Positions 1 through 7,644 of a stretch of 15,146 bases of DNA are shown here, in pieces. The translations under genes were made by a program, and so were the position numbers. The notes beneath the pieces are model-generated. The model ran no database searches and had not been told where the DNA came from. It was given only the letters and a program-made list of their open reading frames with translations. The DNA is taken from the NCBI RefSeq assembly GCF_000331775.1, contig NZ_CAPJ01000339.1, positions 1 through 15,146 of the forward strand, in the 5' to 3' direction. The DNA is from Xanthomonas translucens pv. translucens DSM 18974. GTDB lineage: Bacteria; Pseudomonadota; Gammaproteobacteria; Xanthomonadales; Xanthomonadaceae. How positions within the stretch are numbered: position 1 is the stretch's first letter; each line of letters starts with the position of its first letter.

Positions 1-1069
1 TGTCGCCGGCATAGTCGAAGGCCTCGCTGCCGTAGCCCTCGCGGACCCGGCCCAGCGCCAGCGACCAGTCGTCCAGGCCGTCGGCCAGCAGGTCCTGGGT
101 GGCGTAGAACGGGATTTCGACCGAACGGCTGCGGCCGTAGGCGTCGGTGATGACCAGTTGCGCGTTGCCGGCGCCGTCCACGCCGGGCGCGGCGGACAGC
201 TGGAACGGCCCGGCCGGCAGCTCCGAGCCGTACTGGCGGATGCCGTTGACGTACAGGTCCACGTTCGACGGCACCGTCACTTCGCCAAGGAATTCCGGCA
301 ACGGGGTGGTCACGCGGTACGGCTGCAGGCCGAAATCGCGGCCCACGCGTATCCCGCCCAGGCGCAACGTGCGGCTCCAGCTGGTGCTGCTGCTCAGCGT
401 GTCGCCGACCACCACGCTGGTCATGCTATCGGGCAGCGACCACTGCCACTGCGTATCCAGGCGGATCGCCTGGCTGCGCCAGTCGCGCTGCGGCTCGCGG
501 TACAGGCGGCCGACGAAGGATTGGCGGAACATGCCGCGGCCGAGCACACCGTCGCCCAGGCCGAAGGCGCGCAGTTCGCCGCTCGCGGTGAGATTGCTGG
601 CGTTGCCCTGGCGGCTGGCGTACAGGTCGTAGTCCAGCAACGCGCCGGGCGAACTGGTCGCCGGCAGCGCCGGGCCGCTGTCCTGTGCGTCGATCCGGGT
701 CAGCGGCACGTCGAGCAGCGCCACCGGCGCATCGATCGCTAGCTGCTGCAGGCCGGCGTCGTAGCGGTAGCGCACCCCGTCCAGGCTCTCCAGCGCGATC
801 GTGGCGTTGGCAGCGGCATCGATGCGCAGGCCGATCTGGCGCAGCGTGGCGGCCTCGGCCTGCATGCGTTCGCCGTCGCGCTGGAAGCGGAACAATCCGG
901 GCTTGCGGGTTTCGTTGAGGGTGACTTCCAAGTACAGCGTTTCCTGTTCCACCGGTGGGCCGCTTGGCTGGGCGGCGGCAAGTTGTGCGGCGCTCGCCCA
1001 CAGCGCCAGCAGCAGCTCAAGGAGAAGGAGCTTGTGCTTCCAGCGAAAGCGATTGCGCAATGGGTTCAC
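1..1069 (-). CDS. Fimbrial outer-membrane usher, N-terminal part (gene runs off the left edge)
   Basis: This is the outer-membrane usher of a chaperone-usher pilus, the pore that receives chaperone-bound subunits and polymerises them at the cell surface. The reading frame stays open from about 1069 to base 1, giving about 356 residues of a family that usually has about 800. A signal peptide (basic start RNRFRWKHK, then a Leu/Ala-rich stretch) is followed by the N-terminal domain (VEQETLYLEVTLNET), the start of the barrel, and family-typical text such as VVVGDTLSSSTSW, SNVDLYVNGIRQYGSELPAG and VITDAYGRSRSVEIPFYA. The start is uncertain. GTG at 1069 gives a 53-nt overlap with the chaperone gene, and TTG at 1060 is the alternative; no ATG suits. 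It lies third in an operon after the SCPU subunit and chaperone, which suggests a Csu-type system. The family call is firm and the exact pilus type is inferred. Confidence 0.88.
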   Translation of the reverse strand, partial: MNPLRNRFRWKHKLLLLELLLALWASAAQLAAAQPSGPPVEQETLYLEVTLNETRKPGLFRFQRDGERMQAEAATLRQIGLRIDAAANATIALESLDGVRYRYDAGLQQLAIDAPVALLDVPLTRIDAQDSGPALPATSSPGALLDYDLYASRQGNASNLTASGELRAFGLGDGVLGRGMFRQSFVGRLYREPQRDWRSQAIRLDTQWQWSLPDSMTSVVVGDTLSSSTSWSRTLRLGGIRVGRDFGLQPYRVTTPLPEFLGEVTVPSNVDLYVNGIRQYGSELPAGPFQLSAAPGVDGAGNAQLVITDAYGRSRSVEIPFYATQDLLADGLDDWSLALGRVREGYGSEAFDYAGD

Positions 1070-1760
1070 CGTTGATCGTTGCCTTGAACGCGCCGTTGGC
1101 GCGTACCAGTGCAGGCGGGAGTGGCCAGCGCTTGCGTTGGCCCGGTAATACATAGCCGGCCAGGCCGTCGGCGATCGCGGCACGGGTGCCGTCGCTGGCG
1201 ACGAAATGCAGGTCCACCAGTTGCGCGTGTTCGCTGCCCTGATTGACGACTTCCAGGGCCGGCGCGCTGGCGTCGCGGATCAGCCGTGCATGCAGCACGG
1301 GCGCGGCGGCGGCGCTCGGCTTGACGAAGATCGGCACCGAGTAGCGCAGCACGAACTGCAGGCCGGATGCGCTGGCCGTGGCGTCCGCCGCCGGCAGTTC
1401 GTCGACCAGCACCCGATAGGTGTCCTCGGTGCTCCTGGGCGCAGCATCCAGGCGGATGATGCGCACCAGTTGCCGCGAGTGCGGCGCCAGCTCCAGCATC
1501 GGCGGGCTGATTGCGATCCTGTCGCTGGGGTCGAGCAGGTCTTCGCCGTCCTTCTGGTGCCAGCGGAACACCCGCACCTGCGCCTGCAGCGGCTTGTCGC
1601 CGCTGTTGCTCAGCCACAGTCCCTGCGCCGACTCCTCCGCGGTCAGCTGCACGGAGGTCGGCGCCACCTGCAGGCTGGCGGCCTGCACCGCCGGCGTCGC
1701 CGCCAGCCATGCGGCCAGGGCGATCGGCAAACGCAGCGCGAAGTGGGATCGCAAGGACAT
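1017..1760 (-). CDS. Periplasmic pilus assembly chaperone (PapD/CsuC-like)
   Basis: This 247-residue protein is a periplasmic chaperone that caps pilus subunits by donor-strand complementation and delivers them to the usher. It has a signal peptide (MSLRSHFALRLPIALAAWLAATPAVQA, cleavage near residue 27), then the Ig-like N-terminal domain. Visible family marks are SLQVAPTSVQLTAEESAQGLWLSNSGD, PPMLELAPHSRQLVRI (the F1-G1 subunit-binding region) and EDTYRVLVDELP. The second domain begins near FVLRYSVPIFVKP. Length fits the family. The ATG is preceded by a CGGAGCG ribosome-binding site, and the gene starts 12 nt after the SCPU stop, so the two are surely co-transcribed. Its 3' end overlaps the usher gene. 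Confidence 0.92.
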   Translation of the reverse strand: MSLRSHFALRLPIALAAWLAATPAVQAASLQVAPTSVQLTAEESAQGLWLSNSGDKPLQAQVRVFRWHQKDGEDLLDPSDRIAISPPMLELAPHSRQLVRIIRLDAAPRSTEDTYRVLVDELPAADATASASGLQFVLRYSVPIFVKPSAAAAPVLHARLIRDASAPALEVVNQGSEHAQLVDLHFVASDGTRAAIADGLAGYVLPGQRKRWPLPPALVRANGAFKATINGEPIAQSLSLEAQAPSP

Positions 1761-1772
1761 GGAACGCTCCGG

Positions 1773-2276
1773 TTACCAGGTGACAGTGGCGGTGACGACG
1801 TCGCTATACGAACCGGCAGGATAATTGGTACTGGCGACCTGGCCGTAGACGACCAGGGGTTGTACCGCACCATTGCCGGTGCCGGCCTGGGTGTCGCTGC
1901 CGATGGTCGAGCCCCAGTTCTGGGTGCGCGCCGAGTTGCGGTACAGGGCGTACGGCACGCGCGCGGTGTTGCCCGCATCGGCGCTGCCCATGGTGCGCGC
2001 GGTCACCGTCGCGCCGGAGCCGCTGCCTGCGTTGAGCGCGATGTTGTACGGCGTGCCCGAGGTGCAGCGCACGTTCAAGGTACCGGTGCTGTTGATCGAG
2101 GTCTGGGTGGAGTTGACGCTGCCGAAATCGACGTCGGTCGGTGCGGTCTGGATGTCGCAGACGCTGGTGATCACGATCTTGACGTTGAAGGTGCGCGAGT
2201 CGGTCTGGGCGGATGCCACGCCGGTTCCGGCGGCCAGCAACACGGCGATGGCGAGGGCACTGTGGAGAGTTTGCAT
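1773..2276 (-). CDS. Spore coat protein U domain pilin-like subunit (SCPU/CsuA-B type)
   Basis: This is a 167-residue secreted subunit of the spore-coat-U family, which in Proteobacteria forms the rod or tip of Csu-type chaperone-usher pili involved in surface attachment. The signal peptide is MQTLHSALAIAVLLAAGTGVASA, with cleavage before QTDSRTFNVKI. The SCPU pattern is clear: a conserved Cys in ITSVCDIQTAPTDVDFGSV, a second Cys in GTLNVRCTSGTPYNIALNAG (a probable disulfide pair), the YALYRNSARTQNWG segment, and the C-terminal strand SYSDVVTATVTW. An upstream ATG at 2363 in the same frame would add 29 residues before the signal peptide, so I chose 2276, which has a GAAGAG-like ribosome-binding site upstream. 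It is the first gene of a subunit-chaperone-usher operon. Further subunits may lie beyond the left edge. Confidence 0.92.
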   Translation of the reverse strand: MQTLHSALAIAVLLAAGTGVASAQTDSRTFNVKIVITSVCDIQTAPTDVDFGSVNSTQTSINSTGTLNVRCTSGTPYNIALNAGSGSGATVTARTMGSADAGNTARVPYALYRNSARTQNWGSTIGSDTQAGTGNGAVQPLVVYGQVASTNYPAGSYSDVVTATVTW

Positions 2277-2502
2277 GGGGTGAGGCTCTTCGGAATGACG
2301 GAGTCCGTCGGTGCCGAACCAAAAGCAAAGTGCGGGCCAATCTGCAGTGTTGTGGATGGGCATCTAAATTTTCAAAGTGATGGGTTCAGCGGTTATCCAG
2401 GTTTTCATTTGTGAAGGCGGCGGAATCCCGGCCCGGCGCCGAAAAACCGTCAGTGCGCAGTGGCGCGTTCAGGAAGGCCGCGAATGAGCGATAATGGCCG
2501 GC
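2277..2502. promoter_or_regulatory. Divergent intergenic region between pilus operon and map
   Basis: The SCPU-chaperone-usher operon and map are transcribed away from each other from this 226-bp stretch, so it should hold promoters for both. Its middle (about 2365-2415) is clearly richer in A and T than the surroundings, which fits a promoter zone. I could not assign convincing -35/-10 pairs on either strand and saw no operator-like palindrome. The promoter role is inferred from gene orientation only. Confidence 0.45.
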
Positions 2503-3279
2503 ATGACCGTCAATCTGAAAACTCCGCAGGACATCGAGAAGATGCGCATCGCCGGCCGCCTGGCCGCCGAGGTGCTCGACCTCGTTGGGCCGCATGTGAA
2601 GCCCGGCGCGACCACCGCCGAGCTGGACCGCATCTGCCACGACCACATCGTCAACGTGCAGCAGGCGGTGCCGGCCAACATCGGCTACCGCGGCTACCCG
2701 AAGACGGTATGCAGCTCGGTGAACAACGTGATCTGCCACGGCATCCCCAGCGAAAGCAAGGTCCTGAAGGACGGCGACATCGTCAACATCGATGTCACCG
2801 TGATCAAGGACGGCTGGCACGGCGACACCAGCCGCATGTACTACGTCGGCACGCCCTCGGTGATGGCGCGGCGGCTGGTCGAGGCGACCTACGAGGCGAT
2901 GTGGCGCGGCATCCGCGCGGTGCGGCCGGGCGCCACGCTCGGCGACATCGGCCACGCGATCCAGCAATACGCCGAAGGCGAGCGTTTCAGCGTGGTGCGC
3001 GAGTACTGCGGCCACGGCATCGGCAAGGTCTACCACGACGAGCCGCAGGTGCTGCATTACGGCCGGCCCGGCGAAGGCCTGGTGCTGAAGCCGGGCATGA
3101 CCTTCACCATCGAGCCGATGATCAACGAAGGTTCGCGCTACACCCGCGTGCTGCCGGACGGCTGGACCGTGGTGACCAAGGACCGCAAGCTGTCGGCGCA
3201 GTGGGAGCACACGATCGCGGTCACCGCGGACGGCGTGGAAGTGCTGACCCTGTCTCCCGGCGGCCTCGGCGAGCCGTGA
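2503..3279 (+). CDS. map: Type I methionine aminopeptidase
   Basis: This cytosolic metalloenzyme removes the initiator methionine from nascent proteins. The 258-residue protein closely resembles E. coli Map (LKTPQDIEKMRIAGRLAAEVL, VNIDVTVIKDGWHGDTS, REYCGHGIGKVYHDEPQVLHYG, GMTFTIEPMINEG, LSAQWEHTIAV). The five metal ligands fall at D97, D108, H171, E204 and E235, the same numbers as in E. coli, and the substrate His is H79. This agreement is why I prefer ATG 2503 over the in-frame ATG at 2494, which would add Met-Ala-Gly. Neither start has a strong ribosome-binding site. The stop codon overlaps the GTG of glnD in the string GTGA, suggesting translational coupling. It lacks any SH3-like or zinc-finger N-terminal extension. 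Confidence 0.97.
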   Translation: MTVNLKTPQDIEKMRIAGRLAAEVLDLVGPHVKPGATTAELDRICHDHIVNVQQAVPANIGYRGYPKTVCSSVNNVICHGIPSESKVLKDGDIVNIDVTVIKDGWHGDTSRMYYVGTPSVMARRLVEATYEAMWRGIRAVRPGATLGDIGHAIQQYAEGERFSVVREYCGHGIGKVYHDEPQVLHYGRPGEGLVLKPGMTFTIEPMINEGSRYTRVLPDGWTVVTKDRKLSAQWEHTIAVTADGVEVLTLSPGGLGEP

Positions 3280-5915
3280 GCCTGCTGCCGGCCGGTACCG
3301 ATGCCGGCATGCCCGACGCGGCCGCCGACGATGCCGAGTGGGCCGCGGCGGCGCGGCAGTTGCTGGCCCAGGCCGACGCGCGCCTGTGCAAGCGCTTCGA
3401 CCAGAACGACGACATCGACCGCCTGCTGGCGCTGCGCGCGCGCGCGCTGGACCAGTTGATCAAACATGCCTGGAGCCGTTGCCTGCCGCGCGATGCCGGG
3501 CTGGCGCTGTACGCGGTCGGCGGCTACGGCCGTGGCGAGCTGTTCCCGCGCTCGGACATCGACCTGCTGGTGTTCGGCGAATCCGAGCGCCAACGCGCCC
3601 ACGAACAGGCACTGGCGCAGCTGTTCGCGCTGCTCTGGCATGCCGGCGTGCCGGTCAGCCACGCGGTGCGCTCGGCGGCGCAATGCACCGCCGCCTGCGC
3701 CGACCAGAGCGTGCTGACCGCCTTGATCGAGGCGCGTCCGCTGCTTGCCGACGCCGCCGCCAAGGCGGCGCTGGCCGCGGCGATCGCGCCGCAGCAGGTC
3801 TGGCCGCCGCGCGCCTTCTTCCTGGCCAAGCGCGAGGAACTGCAGGCCCGCCACCAGCGTTTCGGCGACACCGCCGACAACCTGGAGCCGGACATCAAGG
3901 ACGGCCCGGGCGGCCTGCGCGACCTGCACACGCTGGGCTGGATGGCGCTACGCGCGTTCGGTGTACGCGACCTGGAGCCGCTGGTCGGGCTCGGCCATGT
4001 CGGTAGCGACGAGGCCGCGGCGCTGCGCCGGGAGCGCCGCGAGCTGGCCCGCTTGCGCTACGGGCTGCACCTGGTCGCCAACCGCCCGGAGGAGCGCCTG
4101 CGCTTCGACTACCAGAAGACTCTGGCGCAGCGGCTGGGCTTCTCCGACGACGCCGAGAGCCTGGGCGTGGAGAAGATGATGCAGCGCTTCTACCGCAGCG
4201 CGGCGATCGTGCGCCGGCTCAGCGACCGCCTGCTGCAGCGCTTCGAAGAACAGTTCGACGGCGAGGCGCAGCCGCAGCCGCTGGGCGCCGGCTTCTCGTT
4301 GCGTCGCGGCTACCTGGCCGCCGATGCCGAGACCTGGCCGCAGGCCGATCCGGTGCAGGTGTTCGCGCTGTTCGCGACCTGGGCCGCGCATGGCGAGGTC
4401 CGCGGCCTGCATTCGCTGACCGCGCGCGCGCTGGCCGAGGCGCTGTCGCAATTGCCTGCCTACGACGGCGCCAGCGCGCTGGCGCGCGAGCGCTTCCTGG
4501 CCCTGTTGCGCGGCCCGCGCGCGGTGCAGACGCTGACCCGGATGGCGCGGCTGGGCGTGCTCGGGCAGTGGATCCCGGCGTTCGCCCAGGTCTCCGGGCG
4601 CATGCAGTTCGACCTGTTCCATGTCTACACCGTGGACCAGCACACGCTGATGGTGCTGAAGAACATTGCGGTGTTCGCCAGCGCCCGCGCCGACGACCGC
4701 TTCTCGATCGCGCACGAGGTGTGGCCGCGGCTGCGCAAGCCGGAGCTGTTGCTGCTGGCCGGGCTGTTCCACGACATCGCCAAGGGCCGCGGCGGCGACC
4801 ATTCCGAACTCGGCGCGGTGGATGCGCGCGCGTTCTGCGCCGGCCACGGCCTCAGCGCGGCCGATACCGATCTGGTGGTGTGGCTGGTCGAGCAGCACCT
4901 GCGCATGTCGGTGACCGCGCAGAAGCAGGACATTTCCGATGCCGACGTGATCCACCGCTTCGCCACCCTGGTCGGCGACCGCGAGCGCCTGGACTATCTG
5001 TACCTGCTGACCTGCGCCGACATCGCCGGCACCAGCCCCAAGCTGTGGAACGCGTGGAAGGACCGGCTGCTGGCCGACCTGTACTTCGCCGCGCGGCGCG
5101 CGCTGCGCGACGGCCTGGAGCATCCGCGGCCGGTCGTCGAGCGGGTGCAGGAGGCGCGCGAGGCCACGCGCGCGCTGATGCACATCCAGGGCCACGACGA
5201 TGCGGTCATCGACCGCCAGTTCGCCGGCATGCCGGACGAGAGCTTCCTGCGCTTCCGCCCCGAACAGCTCGCCTGGCAGGCGGGTTCGCTGATGGAAGTG
5301 GAGCTGGGCGACACCCTGGTCAAGGTGCGCCCGGTGACCCCCGACGACGACGCGCTGGAAGTGTTCGTCTATTCGCCCGACCGCGACGGCCTGTTCGCCG
5401 CGATCGTGATGACCCTGGACCGGCGCGGCTACGGCATCCACCGCGCGCGCGTGCTCGACGCGCCGCACGAGTCGATCTTCGATACCTTCGAAGTGATGCC
5501 GGCCGACGCCTTCGCCAATGGCGACACCGCGCAGCTGGAAGCGGCATTGCGCGAGGCGCTGTCCGGCGACCTGACCCGGCTGCGTCCGGCGCGGCGCGTG
5601 GTGCCGCGCCAGCTGCGGCATTTCCGCTTCGCCCCGCGCATCGAATTCCGCGAGAGCGTTGACGGCCGCCGCACGCGCCTGAGCCTGGTCGCGCCGGACC
5701 GGCCCGGCCTGCTGTCGAACGTGGCGCAGGTGCTGCGCCGCCAGCAGCTGCGCGTGCACGACGCGCGCATCGCGACCTTCGGCGAACGTGCCGAAGACGT
5801 GTTCCAGATCACCGACGAGCACAACCTGCCCTTGCCCGACGCCTCCCGCCAGGCGCTGCACGCCGCACTGCAGGCCTGTCTGGACCCCGATACCCCGCCT
5901 GGAGAATCCCGCTAA
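3276..5915 (+). CDS. glnD: Bifunctional [protein-PII] uridylyltransferase / uridylyl-removing enzyme
   Basis: GlnD senses glutamine and uridylylates or deuridylylates PII (GlnB/GlnK), setting nitrogen assimilation. In order, the protein (879 residues from this start) has: a nucleotidyltransferase domain with [17 protein letters not shown] from about residue 82, holding the catalytic DxD; the linker with [17 protein letters not shown]; an HD phosphohydrolase domain with [21 protein letters not shown] (H499-D500); and two C-terminal ACT domains starting near residues 696 ([15 protein letters not shown]) and 801 ([20 protein letters not shown]), which bind glutamine. All domains look intact. The GTG start overlaps the map stop. 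The in-frame ATG at 3309 (868 residues) is an equally plausible start. The stop overlaps the dapD start by one base, so map, glnD and dapD appear translationally linked. Confidence 0.96.
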   Translation: MSLLPAGTDAGMPDAAADDAEWAAAARQLLAQADARLCKRFDQNDDIDRLLALRARALDQLIKHAWSRCLPRDAGLALYAVGGYGRGELFPRSDIDLLVFGESERQRAHEQALAQLFALLWHAGVPVSHAVRSAAQCTAACADQSVLTALIEARPLLADAAAKAALAAAIAPQQVWPPRAFFLAKREELQARHQRFGDTADNLEPDIKDGPGGLRDLHTLGWMALRAFGVRDLEPLVGLGHVGSDEAAALRRERRELARLRYGLHLVANRPEERLRFDYQKTLAQRLGFSDDAESLGVEKMMQRFYRSAAIVRRLSDRLLQRFEEQFDGEAQPQPLGAGFSLRRGYLAADAETWPQADPVQVFALFATWAAHGEVRGLHSLTARALAEALSQLPAYDGASALARERFLALLRGPRAVQTLTRMARLGVLGQWIPAFAQVSGRMQFDLFHVYTVDQHTLMVLKNIAVFASARADDRFSIAHEVWPRLRKPELLLLAGLFHDIAKGRGGDHSELGAVDARAFCAGHGLSAADTDLVVWLVEQHLRMSVTAQKQDISDADVIHRFATLVGDRERLDYLYLLTCADIAGTSPKLWNAWKDRLLADLYFAARRALRDGLEHPRPVVERVQEAREATRALMHIQGHDDAVIDRQFAGMPDESFLRFRPEQLAWQAGSLMEVELGDTLVKVRPVTPDDDALEVFVYSPDRDGLFAAIVMTLDRRGYGIHRARVLDAPHESIFDTFEVMPADAFANGDTAQLEAALREALSGDLTRLRPARRVVPRQLRHFRFAPRIEFRESVDGRRTRLSLVAPDRPGLLSNVAQVLRRQQLRVHDARIATFGERAEDVFQITDEHNLPLPDASRQALHAALQACLDPDTPPGESR

Positions 5916-6925
5916 TGGCCACCAAGAAGCCTGCCGCCGCCAAGAAGCCTGCTGCCAAGACCACCGCCGCCAAGACCTCCGCGAAGAAGGCCGCGGGCAA
6001 GAAGGCCGTGGCCGCCCCCGCGGCGGCCAGGCCCAGCGCCGTGCCCAAGGCACCGGCCAGGACCGTGCGCGCCAAGCCGGCCGCCGGTCCCAACACCGAC
6101 GAGCTGAAGTTCACCATCGACAGCGCCTTCGAGCGCCGCACCGCGCTGACCCTGGACGAGATCGAAGGCTCGACCCGGCCGGTGGTCAATCGCGTCATCG
6201 ACGGCCTGGAAGCGGGCGAGTTCCGCGTCGCCGAGCCCGACGGGCATGGCGGCTGGAAGGTCAACGAATGGTTGAAGAAGGCGGTGCTGCTGTACTTCCG
6301 GGTCAACGAAATGGCGGTGGTCGAGGCGCAGCCGGCGCCGTTCTGGGACAAGGTCGAATCGCGCTTCGCCGGCTACCACGAGGCCGAGTTCCGCAAGGCC
6401 GGCGTGCGCGTGGTTCCGGGCGCGATCGCGCGCCGCGGCAGCTATTTCGGCAAGGACGTGGTGCTGATGCCGAGCTTCACCAACATCGGCGCGCACGTGG
6501 GCGAGGGCAGCATGGTCGATACCTGGGCCACGGTCGGTTCCTGTGCGCAGATCGGCAAGCATTGCCATCTGTCCGGCGGCGCCGGCATCGGCGGCGTGCT
6601 CGAACCGCTGCAGGCCGGCCCGACCATCATCGAAGACCACTGCTTCGTCGGCGCGCGTTCGGAAGTGGTGGAAGGCGTGGTGGTCGGCCACCACAGCGTG
6701 ATCGGCATGGGCGTGTTCATCGGCCAGAGCACGCGCATCTACAACCGCGCCACCGGCGAGATTTCCTACGGCTACGTGCCGCCGTACAGTGTGGTGGTGT
6801 CCGGGCAGCTGCCGTCCAAGGACGGCTCGCACTCGCTGTACTGCGCGGTGATCGTCAAGCAGGTCGACGCCAAGACCCGCAGCAAGACCAGCGTCAACGA
6901 CCTGCTGCGCGGCCTGGCGGACTGA
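5915..6925 (+). CDS. dapD: 2,3,4,5-tetrahydropyridine-2,6-dicarboxylate N-succinyltransferase with Lys/Ala/Pro-rich N-terminal extension
   Basis: DapD transfers succinyl from succinyl-CoA to tetrahydrodipicolinate in the succinylase route to meso-diaminopimelate and lysine. From about residue 61 to 336 the protein matches the family ([27 protein letters not shown]), followed by the left-handed beta-helix hexapeptide region ([59 protein letters not shown]) and the C-terminal [15 protein letters not shown]. coli DapD has about 274 residues. This one is 336 because of an N-terminal stretch of about 60 residues rich in Lys, Ala and Pro ([14 protein letters not shown] and similar), which resembles a histone H1 tail. 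The start is well supported: GGAGAA lies 8 nt upstream, the ATG overlaps the glnD stop (TAATG), and there is no internal ATG before residue 130. The extension's role is unknown. Confidence 0.96.
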   Translation: MATKKPAAAKKPAAKTTAAKTSAKKAAGKKAVAAPAAARPSAVPKAPARTVRAKPAAGPNTDELKFTIDSAFERRTALTLDEIEGSTRPVVNRVIDGLEAGEFRVAEPDGHGGWKVNEWLKKAVLLYFRVNEMAVVEAQPAPFWDKVESRFAGYHEAEFRKAGVRVVPGAIARRGSYFGKDVVLMPSFTNIGAHVGEGSMVDTWATVGSCAQIGKHCHLSGGAGIGGVLEPLQAGPTIIEDHCFVGARSEVVEGVVVGHHSVIGMGVFIGQSTRIYNRATGEISYGYVPPYSVVVSGQLPSKDGSHSLYCAVIVKQVDAKTRSKTSVNDLLRGLAD

Positions 6926-6935
6926 CGCATCTGCT

Positions 6936-7106
6936 TCTCCCATCGGGACGATGGCCCCCTTTTCGGGGGACGGTGCCCCGAAGGGGCGGCTGAGGGGACG
7001 GGCGAAGCTGCGTGTAGTTGGGTCAGCGAGACGCTTGCGCGCCGTACCCTCACCCCAACCCCTCTCTCCCACGGGGACCTCCTGCGGTCGCCGATGGGAG
7101 AGGGGC
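6936..7106. repeat. Hairpin-rich intergenic repeat element with possible terminator
   Basis: Most of the dapD-yffB gap (6926-7132) is made of inverted repeats. TCTCCCATCGG (6936-6946) is the exact reverse complement of CCGATGGGAGA (7091-7101). A local hairpin also forms between CCCCTCTCTCCCA (7059-7071) and TGGGAGAGGGG (7095-7105) with a two-base bulge, and it is followed by CTTTATTTGCTT. Two small GC hairpins lie at 6955-6969 (CCCCC, loop, GGGGG) and 6975-6987 (GCCCC-GAA-GGGGC). The motif CCCTCACCCCAACCCCTCTC is familiar to me as a recurrent intergenic element in Xanthomonas genomes. It could act as a terminator or mRNA stabiliser between dapD and yffB; this is inference. Confidence 0.65.
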
Positions 7107-7132
7107 TTTATTTGCTTGATGGGACATTTTCG

Positions 7133-7489
7133 ATGACCACGTTGTACGGACTGAAGAACTGCGATACCTGCAAGAAGGCGAGCAAGTGGCTGGACCGCTT
7201 CGGCGTGGCCTATGCGTTCGTCGATTACCGCGAACACAAGCCGAGCCCGGAGACCCTGGTCGAATGGGCCGGCAAGGCCGGCGGTTTCGATGCGCTGGTC
7301 AACAAGTCCTCGACCACCTGGCGGCAGTTGCCGGACAACAAGAAGACGCCCGGCTCCGAGGCCGAATGGAAACTGTTGCTGCGCGAATACCCGCAACTGA
7401 TCCGGCGGCCGGTGGTCATCACCGACGACGGCCAGCTCAGCCAGGGTTTCTCGGACAACGGCTTCAAGCAGCGCTTCGGCGTGGGCTGA
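7133..7489 (+). CDS. yffB: ArsC-family thioredoxin-fold protein, YffB-like
   Basis: This small 118-residue protein of the ArsC/Spx/YffB family has a thioredoxin fold. It opens with MTTLYGLKNCDTCKKASKWLD, where a CxxC pair sits at residues 10-13. It continues with family-typical VDYREHKPS, STTWRQLP, LIRRPVVITDDGQ and GFSDNGFKQRF. Sequence and position match E. coli YffB, which is also encoded beside dapE; E. coli YffB has Ile where the second Cys is here. Databases often label such genes arsC or arsenate reductase, but nothing nearby (no arsR, arsB or acr3) supports arsenic resistance. I chose ATG 7133 because the family begins at this MxTLYG; the longer frame from 7094 starts inside the upstream hairpin. 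Biochemical function is unknown, possibly a GSH- or thiol-dependent reductase. Confidence 0.9.
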   Translation: MTTLYGLKNCDTCKKASKWLDRFGVAYAFVDYREHKPSPETLVEWAGKAGGFDALVNKSSTTWRQLPDNKKTPGSEAEWKLLLREYPQLIRRPVVITDDGQLSQGFSDNGFKQRFGVG

Positions 7490-7515
7490 GCCGGTGGCGC
7501 CGCTGTTCGCTCCCT

Positions 7516-7630
7516 GTAGGAGCGGCTTCAGCCGCGACCGTATCGCCGGGGATTGCATCGAAACCCGGATAGCGCAGTTGCCGGCATGTCTGGCACCCTG
7601 CGTTCCTGTCGCGGCTGAAGCCGCTCCTAC
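7516..7630. repeat. REPIN: perfect inverted pair of REP sequences upstream of dapE
   Basis: Two 23-nt REP units, 7516-7538 and 7608-7630, are exact reverse complements of each other and are separated by 69 nt. Each unit starts GTAGGAGC and contains its own palindromic core GCGGCTTCAGCCGC. Paired REPs in inverted orientation form REPINs, mobilised by RAYT transposases (TnpA-REP) encoded elsewhere; no such gene is in this window. The second unit ends 14 nt before the dapE start codon, so the transcript would carry a very stable hairpin right in front of the ribosome-binding region. Confidence 0.92.
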
Positions 7631-7644
7631 CGTGATTTCCTGCC

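Noticed and set aside
1206..2414. A 402-codon plus-strand open frame opposite the pilus genes
   Set aside because: The minus-strand frames encode recognisable SCPU and chaperone proteins with signal peptides and ribosome-binding sites; this one has neither a family match nor sensible composition.
3948..6053. A 701-codon minus-strand open frame opposite glnD and dapD
   Set aside because: It is antisense to two clearly conserved genes, and its translation is low-complexity, rich in Arg, Ala, Gln and Val, with no recognisable domain. Long antisense frames are expected at this GC content.
7133..7489. Arsenate reductase for arsenic resistance
   Set aside because: The protein is closer to YffB than to classical ArsC, there is no ars operon nearby, and it sits in a conserved dapE neighbourhood.
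7516..7630. CRISPR-like repeat pair
   Set aside because: There are only two units, in inverted orientation with a REP-type palindromic core; no spacer series or cas gene is present.
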